A stretch of 64,000 bases of DNA from Rhodoferax sp. BLA1 (GCF_013416775.1 NZ_SZVI01000013.1:186001-250000); one strand, 5' to 3'. Shown: positions 1-8,726, numbered from the stretch's first letter. Program-made: numbers and translations. The notes: generated from the letters alone by a model not told the origin.

Positions 1-492
1 TTGCATGCGCTGGGCATCCAAACCCTGATGCTGACCGGTGACAACGCCCACACCGCACGGGCCATTGCGGCGCAAGCTGGCATCACTGAGGCACGCGGTG
101 ACCTGCTGCCCGAGGACAAACGCCAGGCCATTGAACAACTGATCGGCCAGGGTGGTCTGGTCGGTATGGTGGGGGATGGCATCAACGATGCACCGGCGCT
201 GGCACGCGCCGACATTGGTTTTGCCATGGGTGCGGCGGGCACCGGCACCGCGATCGAGACCGCCGACGTGGCCCTGATGGACGACGACCTGCGCAAACTG
301 CCGCGTTTTGTGCGCCTGTCGCGCGACACCCACAACCTGCTGGTGCAGAACATCGTGCTGGCGCTGGGCATCAAGCTGGTGTTTCTGGTGCTGACGCTGA
401 GTGGCAACGGCAGCATGTGGATGGCGGTGTTTGCCGATGTGGGTGCCAGCCTGCTGGTGGTGGGCAACGGGTTGCGACTGTTGCGCAAATGA
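1..492 (+). CDS. Heavy-metal P1B-type ATPase, C-terminal fragment (Zn/Cd/Pb type)
   Basis: Only the last 163 residues are present; the gene begins upstream of the window. The fragment has the end of the P/N domain (MLTGDN at 10-15), the hinge motif GDGINDAP at 58-65, and two C-terminal membrane segments. The last one carries the Asp-x-Gly motif (FADVGAS, D146/G148). In P1B-2 pumps such as ZntA and CadA this Asp binds the exported Zn2+, Cd2+ or Pb2+, so a divalent soft-metal exporter of the inner membrane is more likely than a Cu+ pump. The N-terminal metal-binding domain and CPC motif lie outside the window, so substrate specificity is an inference. Confidence 0.9.
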   Translation: MHALGIQTLMLTGDNAHTARAIAAQAGITEARGDLLPEDKRQAIEQLIGQGGLVGMVGDGINDAPALARADIGFAMGAAGTGTAIETADVALMDDDLRKLPRFVRLSRDTHNLLVQNIVLALGIKLVFLVLTLSGNGSMWMAVFADVGASLLVVGNGLRLLRK

Positions 493-564
493 CGCAGAGG
501 CTTGAGCCTGCTCAGTGCCGCTGCGGCCTTCCTCCTGCGCCAAACAAGCGGTCAGCGACCGGAT

Positions 565-1536
565 TTAGCTTGCCCCAAAGACCTGTTTGAGCGCACGTGC
601 GGCCGCTTGATGGGCTTGGCGTGCCTCGGGAATGGCGCGACCCATTTTCACGAACTCGTGCACCACACCGCGGTACAGCTCCAGGTCCACCGCCACACCG
701 GCAGCGCGCAGGCGGTCGGCGTAGAGCAGGCCCTCATCCACCAGCGGATCACATTCGGCCAGACACACCCAGGCTGGCGCCACACCCGCCACATCGTCGG
801 CCAGCAGCGGCGCAAAACGCCAGTCGTCGCGGTCGGCCGCGCTACGCAGGAACAGTTTGAAAAAGTAGTCGATATGGGCCTTCTCCAGCAGGAAACCCTG
901 GCCAAAAGTCTTGTGTGAGGGCATCTCCTGCCGCGCCGAACAGCCCGGGTAAATCAGCAACTGCAGCGCCAGCGGCAAACCCGCATCCCGCGCCTGCAGC
1001 GCACACACCGCAGCCAGCGTGCCACCGGCACTGTCACCGCCCACGGCGATGCGCCAGGTGTCCAGGCCGACCTCCGCGCCCTGCTGAAACACCCATTGCA
1101 CCGCGTCCCAGGCGTCATCAAAGGCGACCGGAAAAAGAAACTCGGGCGCCAGCCGATACCCCACCGACAACACCGCACACTGCGCCAAATGGCTCAAGCT
1201 ACGGCACAGGCTGTCGTGGGTGGCGATGCTGCCCACCACAAAACCACCGCCATGAAAAAACACCAGCACCGGCAGCGGCGCGCCTTCAGCCTGAGCGGGC
1301 GCGTACAAACGCACGGGCAGCTCATACCCATCACGCGTGGGCACCGTGAAGCTCTCCACACGGGGCAGCTTGACCGGGCTGATCTCCAACACGTTGGCAC
1401 CCACTTCATAAGCCAGACGCGCCTGGGCCGGGCTCAGCGCATGCAAGGGCAACTTGCTGGCGCGGGCCATGCGGTCCAGCACACCATGCATGGTGGGGGT
1501 CAGCAAACTGCGGGGATTTCGGTGGTGGTGGGGCAT
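565..1536 (-). CDS. Alpha/beta hydrolase, HSL (hormone-sensitive lipase) family esterase
   Basis: A 323-residue protein, the usual length for bacterial HSL-type carboxylesterases. It shows the oxyanion-hole motif HGGG (95-98) and the nucleophile elbow GDSAGG (167-172, Ser169). A C-terminal CDPLVDEG and VVHEF supply the likely Asp and His of the triad. No signal peptide is visible, so it is probably a cytoplasmic esterase for short-chain esters. The frame is open to 1677, but the extra N-terminal residues are unlike the family, and the ATG at 1536 or 1491 fits better. It is transcribed away from the TauE-type exporter, sharing a ~200-bp intergenic region. The natural substrate cannot be told from sequence. 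Confidence 0.85.
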   Translation of the reverse strand: MPHHHRNPRSLLTPTMHGVLDRMARASKLPLHALSPAQARLAYEVGANVLEISPVKLPRVESFTVPTRDGYELPVRLYAPAQAEGAPLPVLVFFHGGGFVVGSIATHDSLCRSLSHLAQCAVLSVGYRLAPEFLFPVAFDDAWDAVQWVFQQGAEVGLDTWRIAVGGDSAGGTLAAVCALQARDAGLPLALQLLIYPGCSARQEMPSHKTFGQGFLLEKAHIDYFFKLFLRSAADRDDWRFAPLLADDVAGVAPAWVCLAECDPLVDEGLLYADRLRAAGVAVDLELYRGVVHEFVKMGRAIPEARQAHQAAARALKQVFGAS

Positions 1537-1737
1537 GGAATCAGGCGCGTAGCAAAGCAATGGGGCGCGATTGTCCTGCCAAAGTGGCAAGGTGTTGGTG
1601 GGCCGCCTGGCGTGGTACGGTGATGGCCAGGGAAGCCAACCACCACCTCGCCAACACCAGCTTAGACACATATCCATATAAGCACATCACCACAATGTCG
1701 TTTGATACATATCGGTTCACCCGTACAGTACGCGCCT

Positions 1738-2529
1738 ATGCACGACATCGCGTTTATTTTGGCGGGTTTTTTGGTAGGCACCGTGGTCGGTTTGACCGGG
1801 GTGGGCGGTGGCTCTTTGATGACGCCGATCCTGATTTTTGCCTTTGGTGTCAAGCCCTACATGGCGGTGGGCACCGACCTGCTGTTTGCCGCGTTCACCA
1901 AGATGGGCGGCACAGTCAAGACGGCGCGTTCCGGCCTGGTGCCCTGGCGTGTGGTGGTACACCTGTCGGCGGGCAGCATCCCGGCGGCGCTGGCCACCCT
2001 CTGGGTGCTCAAAAACATCGGCCCGGCCAACCCGCAGGTGCAGCATTGGATGACCACCACCCTGGGTGTCGCCCTGCTGCTCACGGCCGCTGCCACACTC
2101 TACAAAGCGCTGCGTGGCAAAACCGCGCCGCAGAAGATCAGCGCCGGGCAGGAAACCCAGGCCACCACCGCCCGCCACTGGAGCCTGCCGTTGCTGTTTG
2201 GTGCGCTGATTGGCACGCTGGTATCGCTCACCTCGGTGGGCGCCGGTGCGATTGGGGTCACCGTATTGATGCTGCTGTACCCGATGCTGCCACTGTCGCG
2301 CATTGTGGCCGCTGACATTGCCTACGCGGTGCCACTCACGCTGGTGGCCGGGCTGGGGCACGCCTCGCTGGGTTCGGTAGACTGGCGCATGCTCGGTCTG
2401 CTGCTGGCGGGTTCCTTGCCGGGTATCTGGCTGGGCTCCCACTTCATGGTGCGGGTGCCGGAGCGTTTGATCCGCTCCCTGTTGTCGCTGCTGCTGGCCT
2501 ATGCCGGTGCCAAACTGATCACCATCTGA
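1738..2529 (+). CDS. TSUP (TauE/SafE) family membrane transporter, probable sulfite/sulfonate exporter
   Basis: A 263-residue, very hydrophobic protein with about eight predicted membrane segments and two related halves, each with Gly-rich segments (GFLVGTVVGLTGVGGGSLMT near the N-terminus and GTLVSLTSVGAGAIGV mid-protein). These are typical of TauE/SafE proteins. The ATG at 1738 places the first membrane helix directly at the N-terminus; an earlier in-frame ATG at 1702 adds only 12 unlike residues. It lies 73 bp upstream of cysI in the same direction, so it probably works with the sulfate-assimilation genes, perhaps relieving sulfite build-up. Family assignment is firm; sulfite as substrate is inferred from context. 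Confidence 0.85.
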   Translation: MHDIAFILAGFLVGTVVGLTGVGGGSLMTPILIFAFGVKPYMAVGTDLLFAAFTKMGGTVKTARSGLVPWRVVVHLSAGSIPAALATLWVLKNIGPANPQVQHWMTTTLGVALLLTAAATLYKALRGKTAPQKISAGQETQATTARHWSLPLLFGALIGTLVSLTSVGAGAIGVTVLMLLYPMLPLSRIVAADIAYAVPLTLVAGLGHASLGSVDWRMLGLLLAGSLPGIWLGSHFMVRVPERLIRSLLSLLLAYAGAKLITI

Positions 2530-2550
2530 CCCCCTTTTACTCATTTCTTT

Positions 2551-2592
2551 ATAGCTAACTGCTCAATCCATACAAGGGCTCAAGCCGGATTT
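2551..2592 (+). repeat. 42-bp palindromic repeat, copy 1 (degenerate), upstream of cysI
   Basis: Starts ATAGCT, then a weakened hairpin arm, then AAGGGCT and a degenerate AGCC-GGATTT end. The hairpin's left arm has decayed. It lies 10 bp before the cysI start codon, inside the untranslated leader between the exporter and cysI. Confidence 0.65.
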
Positions 2593-2602
2593 CACTCTTA
2601 CC

Positions 2603-4423
2603 ATGTACCACTACACCGACTTTGACCGCCAATTCGTCCAGCAGCGCGCCGCGCAGTACCGCGACCAGCTGCAACGCCACCTTGCAGGGGAACTCAAAGA
2701 CGAGGACTTTCGCCCGCTGCGCCTGCAAAACGGCTGGTATGTGCAACGCTACGCACCGATGCTGCGCGTGGCCGTGCCTTATGGCGAGCTCGCCAGCCGC
2801 CAGTTGCGTGTGCTGGCCAAGATCGCCCGCGACTACGACCAGCCCAGCGCCGAGGTGCTGGGCACCGCGCTGAGCAAACAGGCCGAACTCGGCACCCACA
2901 GCCTGGCGGTGGGTTATGGCCACTTCACCACACGGCAAAACGTGCAGTTCAACTGGATTCCATTGGACAAGAGTGCCGACGTGATGGAGCTGCTGGCCAG
3001 TGTGGACATGCACGGCATCCAGACCAGTGGCAATTGCATCCGCAACATCACCGGCGACGCGCTGGCCGGTATTGCGCCCGACGAACACATCGACCCGCGC
3101 CCCTACTGCGAAATCATGCGCCAGTGGAGCACGCTGCACCCCGAATTTGCCTTTCTGCCGCGCAAGTTCAAGATCGCCGTCTCGGGCGCGGCGGAAGACC
3201 GTGCCGCCACCGCCTGGCATGACGTCGGCCTGCACCTGATCCACAACGAGCAGGGCGAAGTCGGTTTCAAGGTGCTGGTGGGTGGTGGCATGGGCCGCAC
3301 ACCGATCATTGGCCGCACCATCCGCGAGTTTGTGCCGTGGAACCAAATTCTCAACTTCCTCGAAGCCGTGGTGCGCGTCTACAACCGTTTTGGCCGCCGC
3401 GACAACCTGTACAAGGCCCGCATCAAGATTCTGGTCAAGGCCGAAGGCCAGCGTTATTTTGACGAGGTCGAAGCCGAGTACCAGGCCATCCTGGCGCACG
3501 ACGGTGGCCAACACGCCATCCCGCAGGCCGAGCTCGACCGCGTCACCGCTTGCTTCAAGGCGCCAAGCATCACGCTCGACGACACAAGCGCTGCCGCCGA
3601 CGCGAGTCTTGCCACGCTGTCGCCCAAAGAACAGGCCGAATACCAGCGCTGGTTACAACAAAACGTCAAGGCTCACAAAAACCCGGCCTTGCGCGCGGTG
3701 ACCTTGTCGTTCAAACGCCTGGGCCTGGCCCCGGGCGATGCCTCGGCCGACCAATTGGATGCTGCCGCCGATCTGGCCGACCGTTTCAGCGCCGGTGAGG
3801 TGCGTGTCAGCCACGAGCAAAACCTGCTCTTGCCCTGGGTGCGTGCCAGCGACCTGCCCGCGCTGTGGCAAGCCGCACGTGCGCTGGGTCTGGCACGCCC
3901 CAACATCGGCCTGCTGACCGACATCATTGCCTGCCCGGGTGGTGACTTCTGCGCCCTGGCCAATGCCCGCTCCATCCCAATTGCCGAGGCCATCACCGAA
4001 CGCTTCCAGGACCTTGACGAATTGTTTGACCTGGGCGAGATCGACCTGCACATCAGCGGTTGCATCAACTCCTGTGGCCACCACCACAGCGGCCACATTG
4101 GTGTGCTGGGTGTCGACAAAGACGGCCGCGAGTGGTACCAGGTGTCACTGGGCGGTGCGGACGGCAGCACGCTGAGTGGCACAGCCACACCGGGCAAGGT
4201 GATTGGCCCCTCGTTTGCCGCCAGTGAGGTGGCTGATGTGGTCGAGGCCCTGCTCGACACCTACCGCACGACACGCACCCCTGGTGAGAGCTTCATCAGC
4301 TGCGTGCGCCGCCTCGGGCTCGACCCCTTCAAGCTGGCCGCCAATGCCGCCCGCCACGAAACCCGCGACGCCGGCCAGGTGCTTAACGTGCACCTCAACA
4401 GCGCCGACGCCTTGACCGACTGA
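2603..4423 (+). CDS. cysI: Assimilatory sulfite reductase hemoprotein (nitrite/sulfite reductase family)
   Basis: A 606-residue protein reducing sulfite to sulfide with six electrons through a coupled siroheme and [4Fe-4S] centre in the cytoplasm. It has two ferrodoxin-like/siroheme repeat halves. The cluster ligands are visible as C444-x5-C450 (ACPGGDFC) and C487-x3-C491 (GCINSC). Length matches single-subunit CysI of betaproteobacteria. It starts the cysI-DUF934-cysH-cysD run and is separated from DUF934 by 19 bp. Sulfite rather than nitrite as substrate is inferred from the flanking cysH, cysD and cysN. No cysJ flavoprotein is in the window; the electron donor is not shown. Confidence 0.95.
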   Translation: MYHYTDFDRQFVQQRAAQYRDQLQRHLAGELKDEDFRPLRLQNGWYVQRYAPMLRVAVPYGELASRQLRVLAKIARDYDQPSAEVLGTALSKQAELGTHSLAVGYGHFTTRQNVQFNWIPLDKSADVMELLASVDMHGIQTSGNCIRNITGDALAGIAPDEHIDPRPYCEIMRQWSTLHPEFAFLPRKFKIAVSGAAEDRAATAWHDVGLHLIHNEQGEVGFKVLVGGGMGRTPIIGRTIREFVPWNQILNFLEAVVRVYNRFGRRDNLYKARIKILVKAEGQRYFDEVEAEYQAILAHDGGQHAIPQAELDRVTACFKAPSITLDDTSAAADASLATLSPKEQAEYQRWLQQNVKAHKNPALRAVTLSFKRLGLAPGDASADQLDAAADLADRFSAGEVRVSHEQNLLLPWVRASDLPALWQAARALGLARPNIGLLTDIIACPGGDFCALANARSIPIAEAITERFQDLDELFDLGEIDLHISGCINSCGHHHSGHIGVLGVDKDGREWYQVSLGGADGSTLSGTATPGKVIGPSFAASEVADVVEALLDTYRTTRTPGESFISCVRRLGLDPFKLAANAARHETRDAGQVLNVHLNSADALTD

Positions 4424-4442
4424 GCAGCTGCTCCCACACGCC

Positions 4443-4844
4443 ATGAACAAATCCATTAAATTGATAGCTGCTGACGCAGACCAGGCAAGGGCTACAGGCC
4501 AGAATGTCTTACAACTGGCGAACGACGCCAACCCGGCCGAGGTCAGCTTGGACGGTGTTGAGCGCATCGACCTGCACTTCCCCAAGTTCACCGATGGCCG
4601 GGCCTACAGCCAGGCGTTTTTGTTGCGCCGTCGGCTCGGTTTCAAAGGTGAGTTGCGCGCCACGGGCGATGTGTTGGTGGACCAATTGCAGCTGATGCAG
4701 CGCAGCGGCTTTGATGCTGCGGTGTTGCGTGCCGACCAAAGCATGGCCGCCGCCGAACGCGCGCTGGCCCTGTTTGCCGACTTTTACCAAGGTGACGCGG
4801 CCCACCCGCAGCCGCATTTCACCGCCAGCGGAGCCGCAGCATGA
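4443..4844 (+). CDS. DUF934 family protein, sulfite-reductase-associated
   Basis: A 133-residue soluble protein of the DUF934 family, which in proteobacteria almost always sits between cysI and cysH. Its conserved core (PKFTDGRAYSQAFLLRRRLG, then RATGDVLVDQ) begins near residue 47. The biochemical role is not established; an accessory role in sulfite reduction is inferred from linkage. Residues about 8-22 are encoded by a copy of the 42-bp repeat, so the N-terminus may be partly repeat-derived. The stop codon overlaps the cysH start (ATGA at 4841), implying translational coupling. Confidence 0.88.
   Translation: MNKSIKLIAADADQARATGQNVLQLANDANPAEVSLDGVERIDLHFPKFTDGRAYSQAFLLRRRLGFKGELRATGDVLVDQLQLMQRSGFDAAVLRADQSMAAAERALALFADFYQGDAAHPQPHFTASGAAA
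4464..4506 (+). repeat. 42-bp palindromic repeat, copy 2, inside the DUF934 coding sequence
   Basis: AATTGATAGCT followed by CAAGGGCTACAGGCC and AGAATGT. The left hairpin arm is diverged. It is read in frame with the gene, giving residues with the signature ARATGQ; the same frame gives TRATGP in cysN. Confidence 0.65.
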
Positions 4845-5587
4845 GCGCCATCGACCTCAACGCCCGCGCCTCCAGCACCTACGCCGACAAACTGGCCGAG
4901 ACCACGGCCCTGCTGCAACAGGCAGCACGCGACCACGCGGCCAGCGCCCCCGGTGGCGCACCCCGCATCACCCTGGCCTGCAGCCTGGGCGCTGAAGACA
5001 TGGTGCTGGCGCATCTGATCAACCAGTTGCAGCTGAACATCGGCATTTTTGTGCTGGAAACCGGCCAGTTGCACCCCGAAACCCTGGCTTTGCTGGACCG
5101 CCTCAAGGCCACATCGCGTGCACCGGTGGAAGTGTTGACACCTGTGAACGAGTCGGTGGTGCAGTTTGTGGATCGTGAAGGCAAAGACGCGATGTACAAA
5201 AGCATCGAATTGCGCAAAGCCTGCTGCCACATCCGCAAGATGGAGCCGCTGGGCCGTGCGCTAGCCGGCAAAGCTGCCTGGATCACAGGCCTGCGCCGCG
5301 AACAGTCCGGCGCCCGCGCCGAGGTGCCGCTCGTCGACAACAGCGATGCCAAGATCACCAAACTCAACCCGCTGGCCAACTGGACCTGGGGCGACGTCTG
5401 GTTCTACATCGCCCAGAACCAGGTCGACTACAACCCCTTGCACGACCAGTTTTACCCCAGCATCGGCTGCGCACCCTGCACCCGTGCCATCAGCCTGGGT
5501 GAAGACTTCCGCGCCGGACGCTGGTGGTGGGAGGATGAAACTGCCAAGGAATGCGGCTTACACGTCAAAGACAAGGCCGCCGCATGA
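4841..5587 (+). CDS. cysH: APS reductase (adenylyl-sulfate reductase, thioredoxin-dependent type)
   Basis: A 248-residue PAPS/APS reductase family protein that reduces the activated sulfate to sulfite plus AMP (or PAP). It carries all four [4Fe-4S] ligands found in APS-specific enzymes: Cys128-Cys129 (KACCHIRK) and Cys210-x2-Cys213 (GCAPC). The catalytic cysteine is in the C-terminal ECGLHV motif (Cys238). The iron-sulfur cysteines separate APS reductases from the E. coli PAPS type. No cysC (APS kinase) is present in the cluster and CysN lacks a CysC fusion, which agrees. Overlaps its neighbours by 4 bp at both ends, so it lies in one operon. Confidence 0.95.
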   Translation: MSAIDLNARASSTYADKLAETTALLQQAARDHAASAPGGAPRITLACSLGAEDMVLAHLINQLQLNIGIFVLETGQLHPETLALLDRLKATSRAPVEVLTPVNESVVQFVDREGKDAMYKSIELRKACCHIRKMEPLGRALAGKAAWITGLRREQSGARAEVPLVDNSDAKITKLNPLANWTWGDVWFYIAQNQVDYNPLHDQFYPSIGCAPCTRAISLGEDFRAGRWWWEDETAKECGLHVKDKAAA

Positions 5588-6555
5588 ACAACCGCACCCC
5601 ACCCGAACAATTGCAAGCCATGACGACACACCACCGCCCCGACCACCTGAGCAACGCCCACCTGGACGCGCTGGAAGAAGAGACCATTTTTGTCCTGCGC
5701 GAAGTGGCCGCCGCCTTCGAGCGCCCCACGCTGCTGTTCTCGGGCGGTAAAGACTCGCTGGTGATGCTCAAGTGCGCCGAAAAAGCCTTTGGCACCCCGG
5801 CCACCGGCGGCAAGATTCCCTACCCGCTGCTGATGATCGACACCGGCCACAACTTCCATGAAGTCACCGATTTCCGCGACTTTCGCGCCAAGGAACTCGG
5901 CGCCGACCTGATCGTGCGCAGTGTCGAGGACTCGATGGCACGCGGCACCGTGCGCCTGGCGCACCCAGGCGAGAGCCGCAACGTGCACCAGTCGGTCACG
6001 CTGCTCGAAGCCATTGAAGAGTTCCGCTTTGACGCACTCATTGGCGGCGCCCGTCGCGACGAGGAAAAAGCCCGCGCCAAAGAACGCATCTTCAGCCACC
6101 GCGACAGCTTTGGCCAATGGCAACCCAAAGACCAGCGCCCCGAGTTGTGGACGCTGTTCAACACCAAGTTGCAACCCGGCGAACACTTCCGCGTGTTCCC
6201 GATCAGCAACTGGACCGAGCTGGATGTGTGGCAGTACATCGAACGCGAACAGATCGCCCTGCCCTCGCTCTACTACACCCACAAGCGTGAAGTGGTCGAA
6301 CGCAAAGGCCTGTTGGTGCCAGTGACCGAACTCACGCCCTTGAAACCCGGCGAAGTGGCCGAGCTGCGCGATGTGCGCTTTCGCACCGTGGGTGACATCA
6401 CCTGCACCTGCCCGGTGGAGAGCCTGGCCGCCACACCCGAGCAGATCGTGCTCGAAACCCTGGCCGCCGACGTGAGTGAACGCGGCGCGACACGCATGGA
6501 CGACAAAACGTCTGAGGCGTCGATGGAAAAGCGTAAGAAGGACGGTTACTTCTGA
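5584..6555 (+). CDS. cysD: Sulfate adenylyltransferase subunit 2 (ATP sulfurylase catalytic subunit)
   Basis: A 323-residue protein forming APS from ATP and sulfate. It has the PP-loop SGGKDS at 53-58 and the C-terminal family segment (TCPVES, then SEASMEKRKKDGYF at the very end). The ATG at 5584 overlaps the cysH stop (ATGA); an in-frame ATG at 5551 would extend deep into cysH. It pairs with CysN, which drives the reaction with GTP hydrolysis. Unusually, 376 bp of non-coding, strongly folded DNA separates it from cysN, whereas these genes normally abut. Confidence 0.96.
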   Translation: MNNRTPPEQLQAMTTHHRPDHLSNAHLDALEEETIFVLREVAAAFERPTLLFSGGKDSLVMLKCAEKAFGTPATGGKIPYPLLMIDTGHNFHEVTDFRDFRAKELGADLIVRSVEDSMARGTVRLAHPGESRNVHQSVTLLEAIEEFRFDALIGGARRDEEKARAKERIFSHRDSFGQWQPKDQRPELWTLFNTKLQPGEHFRVFPISNWTELDVWQYIEREQIALPSLYYTHKREVVERKGLLVPVTELTPLKPGEVAELRDVRFRTVGDITCTCPVESLAATPEQIVLETLAADVSERGATRMDDKTSEASMEKRKKDGYF

Positions 6556-6581
6556 TGACCATGGCTTTGGGGGTTCTACCC

Positions 6582-6713
6582 GGCGCGGCGACTGGGGCAT
6601 GTGCATGCGGTTTTGGGGTGAAAACACACGCGAAACAGACGATGCAGCACACCACCACCGCGGACGCGCGCCTTTCACCCCAAAGCCCGGTCACATACCC
6701 CAATCACCCCGCC
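6582..6713. repeat. Long imperfect fold-back (arms ~42 bp) between cysD and cysN
   Basis: Left arm 6582-6623 and right arm 6673-6713 are reverse complements with about eight mismatches, several of them G:U-compatible in RNA. The best-matched core is TTTGGGGTGAAA against TTTCACCCCAAA, with an outer TGGGG(C/T)ATGTG block. The ~49-bp loop contains no gene. It could act as an mRNA processing or stability structure, or be an inserted non-coding element. Confidence 0.75.
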
Positions 6714-6774
6714 TAGCGCCAACGATGAAATGACCACGAATCCGACGCCCATTCAAACTCCAGCAACGCCTAGC

Positions 6775-6864
6775 GGCGTGCGTGGGGTATCTGACGCAGC
6801 GGAATTAAGGAGGAGGCCCAAAGGGCCGGGGGACATCCGCGGAGTCGGATACCCCATGCGCGCC
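6775..6864. repeat. Second long fold-back (arms ~30 bp) upstream of cysN
   Basis: Left arm from 6775 (GGCGTGCGTGGGGTATC) pairs with the right arm ending at 6864 (GATACCCCATGCGCGCC), and pairing extends inward through GAC and GCGGA. A small inner hairpin, GGCCC-AAA-GGGCC, sits in the loop. The motif TGGGGTAT is shared with the first fold-back. The cysN start codon is 67 bp downstream. Confidence 0.75.
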
Positions 6865-6931
6865 GCGGGTCAAAGCCTCAGCCAAATTTCAAGTAGATAA
6901 ACCATCCGTCACCCACACCACGGAAACGAAC

Positions 6932-8335
6932 ATGAACACTACAAACTCAGTAGCTACCAGCCCAGAAGATACCAGGGCTACAGGCCCATTTGACCAACAA
7001 TCCGCCCTCAAATTCATCACCTGCGGCAGCGTCGATGACGGCAAAAGCACCTTGATTGGCCGCCTGCTGCTCGACAGCAAAAGTGTGCTGCAAGACCAAC
7101 TCGCCAACGTCTCCAAAAGCGGCGAGGCCGACTTGGCGCAGTTCACCGATGGCCTGAGTGCGGAGCGTGAACAAGGCATCACCATCGACGTGGCCTACCG
7201 CTACTTCAACACCGCCAACCGAAAATTCATCATCGGCGACGCCCCCGGCCACGAGCAATACACCCGCAACATGGTCACCGCCGCCAGCAGCGCCGACGCC
7301 GCCGTGGTGCTGGTTGACGCCACCAAACTCCAGTGGCAAGACCCAGCCCTGAACCTGCTGCCACAAACCCGCCGCCACAGCCTGCTGTGCCAACTGCTGC
7401 GTGTGCCCAGTATCGTTTTTGCCGTCAACAAACTCGACGCCCTCGAAGACGCAGCCAAGCCCGAAACCGCCGGCCAGGCCACGCTGGCGTTCACCCACAT
7501 TCGCGGCGCACTGGAAAAGTTTGCGCAGGCTGCTGGCATTGAAGTGACCACCATCGTGCCGATTTCCGCCCTCAAAGGCCACAACGTGGTGGACGCCGCA
7601 GACGGCTGGTGCGGCTACACCGGCCCCAGCCTGCTCGACATTCTGGAACTGCTGCCGGTGACACCCGCCGACACCGCGCTGCCCTTTGCCTTCCCGGTGC
7701 AGTGGGTCGAAAAGTTCAGCAGCTCGTCCGACACCTCCCAAGGCCGCCGCATTTTCTGGGGCCGGGTTGCCAACGGTGTGGCCCAAATTGGCCAGCAGGT
7801 CAAAGTGCTGCCCAGCGGCCAGACCGCCACGGTAGCGCAGGTGCTCGGCACCACACGCAAGCCCGGCACCGTCCAGGCTGGCCACAGCGCCGGTGTGGTG
7901 CTTGACCGCGAAGTGGACGTGTCACGCGGCGATTGGCTGCTAGCCCTCGTCCCACCTGCACCTGCCGCTATTGTTTCTGATGACGACTTTGGTGACACAC
8001 CCGTTGCCACCAGCCTGCCACCCAGCCGCGAAATCAGCGCCACCGTGGCCTGGATGGACGACGAACCGCTGGTCGCGGGCCGCGTCTACTGGGCGTTGCA
8101 CGGCCACCGCTGGGTCAAGGCGCGTGTCAAACGCGTGGTGCACCGCCTGGACATCAACACCCTGGCCGAAGAAAACGCCGACACCCTACCCGCCAACAGC
8201 ATCGGCCACATCGAGCTGCTGCTGCAAGAGCCACTAGCCGCCCTGCCGTTTGCCCAGTCGCGTGTGCTGGGTTCCCTGGTGCTGGTGGACACCGCCACCC
8301 ACCGCACTGCGGGGGCGGTGCTGGTGAATGGGTGA
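6932..8335 (+). CDS. cysN: Sulfate adenylyltransferase subunit 1 (GTPase subunit)
   Basis: A 467-residue translation-factor-like GTPase that couples GTP hydrolysis to APS formation by CysD. It shows the G1 P-loop GSVDDGKS (32-39), G3 DAPGH, and G4 NKLD. Its length equals stand-alone CysN, so there is no fused APS kinase. The ATG at 6932 is preceded by GGAAA. Residues about 7-20 come from a copy of the 42-bp repeat, before the conserved domain. The separation from cysD by two fold-backs suggests it may be expressed unequally with cysD or from its own promoter. Confidence 0.95.
   Translation: MNTTNSVATSPEDTRATGPFDQQSALKFITCGSVDDGKSTLIGRLLLDSKSVLQDQLANVSKSGEADLAQFTDGLSAEREQGITIDVAYRYFNTANRKFIIGDAPGHEQYTRNMVTAASSADAAVVLVDATKLQWQDPALNLLPQTRRHSLLCQLLRVPSIVFAVNKLDALEDAAKPETAGQATLAFTHIRGALEKFAQAAGIEVTTIVPISALKGHNVVDAADGWCGYTGPSLLDILELLPVTPADTALPFAFPVQWVEKFSSSSDTSQGRRIFWGRVANGVAQIGQQVKVLPSGQTATVAQVLGTTRKPGTVQAGHSAGVVLDREVDVSRGDWLLALVPPAPAAIVSDDDFGDTPVATSLPPSREISATVAWMDDEPLVAGRVYWALHGHRWVKARVKRVVHRLDINTLAEENADTLPANSIGHIELLLQEPLAALPFAQSRVLGSLVLVDTATHRTAGAVLVNG
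6950..6991 (+). repeat. 42-bp palindromic repeat, copy 3, in the cysN N-terminal codons
   Basis: GTAGCTACCAGCCC, then CCAGGGCTACAGGCCCATTT. It lies in frame between the start codon and the GTPase P-loop, giving residues 7-20 of CysN (containing DTRATGP). Confidence 0.65.
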
Positions 8336-8436
8336 CAAGCACGCGGCAAGGGCAACACGACTTGCCGTGCCGCCTGGTGAACTCGCTGGGTGGCGCAGCC
8401 CTCGGGCCAGTCAGAGTGTCATGGCTGGTCTGAACA

Positions 8437-8478
8437 AAACATGTCTCTAGCTCAGGTCCTATCTGGGCATAAAGCTAT
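8437..8478 (-). repeat. 42-bp palindromic repeat, copy 4 (degenerate)
   Basis: On the + strand the order is CTCTAGC, then TAT, GGGC and AGCTAT. The CTCTAGC-to-AGCTAT span is 34 bp, as in the well-preserved copy at 40411-40452. It lies between cysN and the integron remnant. The surrounding 8336-8552 holds no convincing gene; an imperfect CGGCAAG/CTTGCCG pair near 8344-8368 could be a weak terminator for cysN. Confidence 0.5.
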
Positions 8479-8552
8479 GCAATATGCAGCATGTCAACCA
8501 TGCCGAATGTGCAGTGATACCTCAACTAAGTATCTGACCCATGGGACAGTGT

Positions 8553-8684
8553 GTCTAACCGGCTGTAACAGGCTGGAAGCTGACAGCCGCTTTGCTCCGA
8601 AGCAATCACATGAATTGCAGTCTTGACGCCAGAGTTAAGGGGAATTGATGCGGAGCATCATTTGCCACTTAAACGAAGTTGGGC
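8553..8684 (-). other. attC-like recombination site following the FRG cassette
   Basis: A 132-bp segment bounded by GTCTAAC (8553-8559) and GTTGGGC (8678-8684). These match the RYYYAAC and GTTRRRY integron core consensus without mismatch. It contains partly complementary inner segments (TTTGCTCCG near 8591 and CGGAGCATCAT near 8651). It begins 43 bp after the FRG stop codon, where a cassette attC is expected, and its length is within the range for chromosomal attC sites. Confidence 0.75.
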
Positions 8685-8726
8685 TGGCGCGCATAGGCAC
8701 GGAGCATTTACGCTTTGCTGCGAAGG

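Noticed and set aside
8390..8626. Small rightward open frame between cysN and the integron remnant
   Set aside because: It runs across the degenerate repeat and into the attC-like site with no protein-like features.
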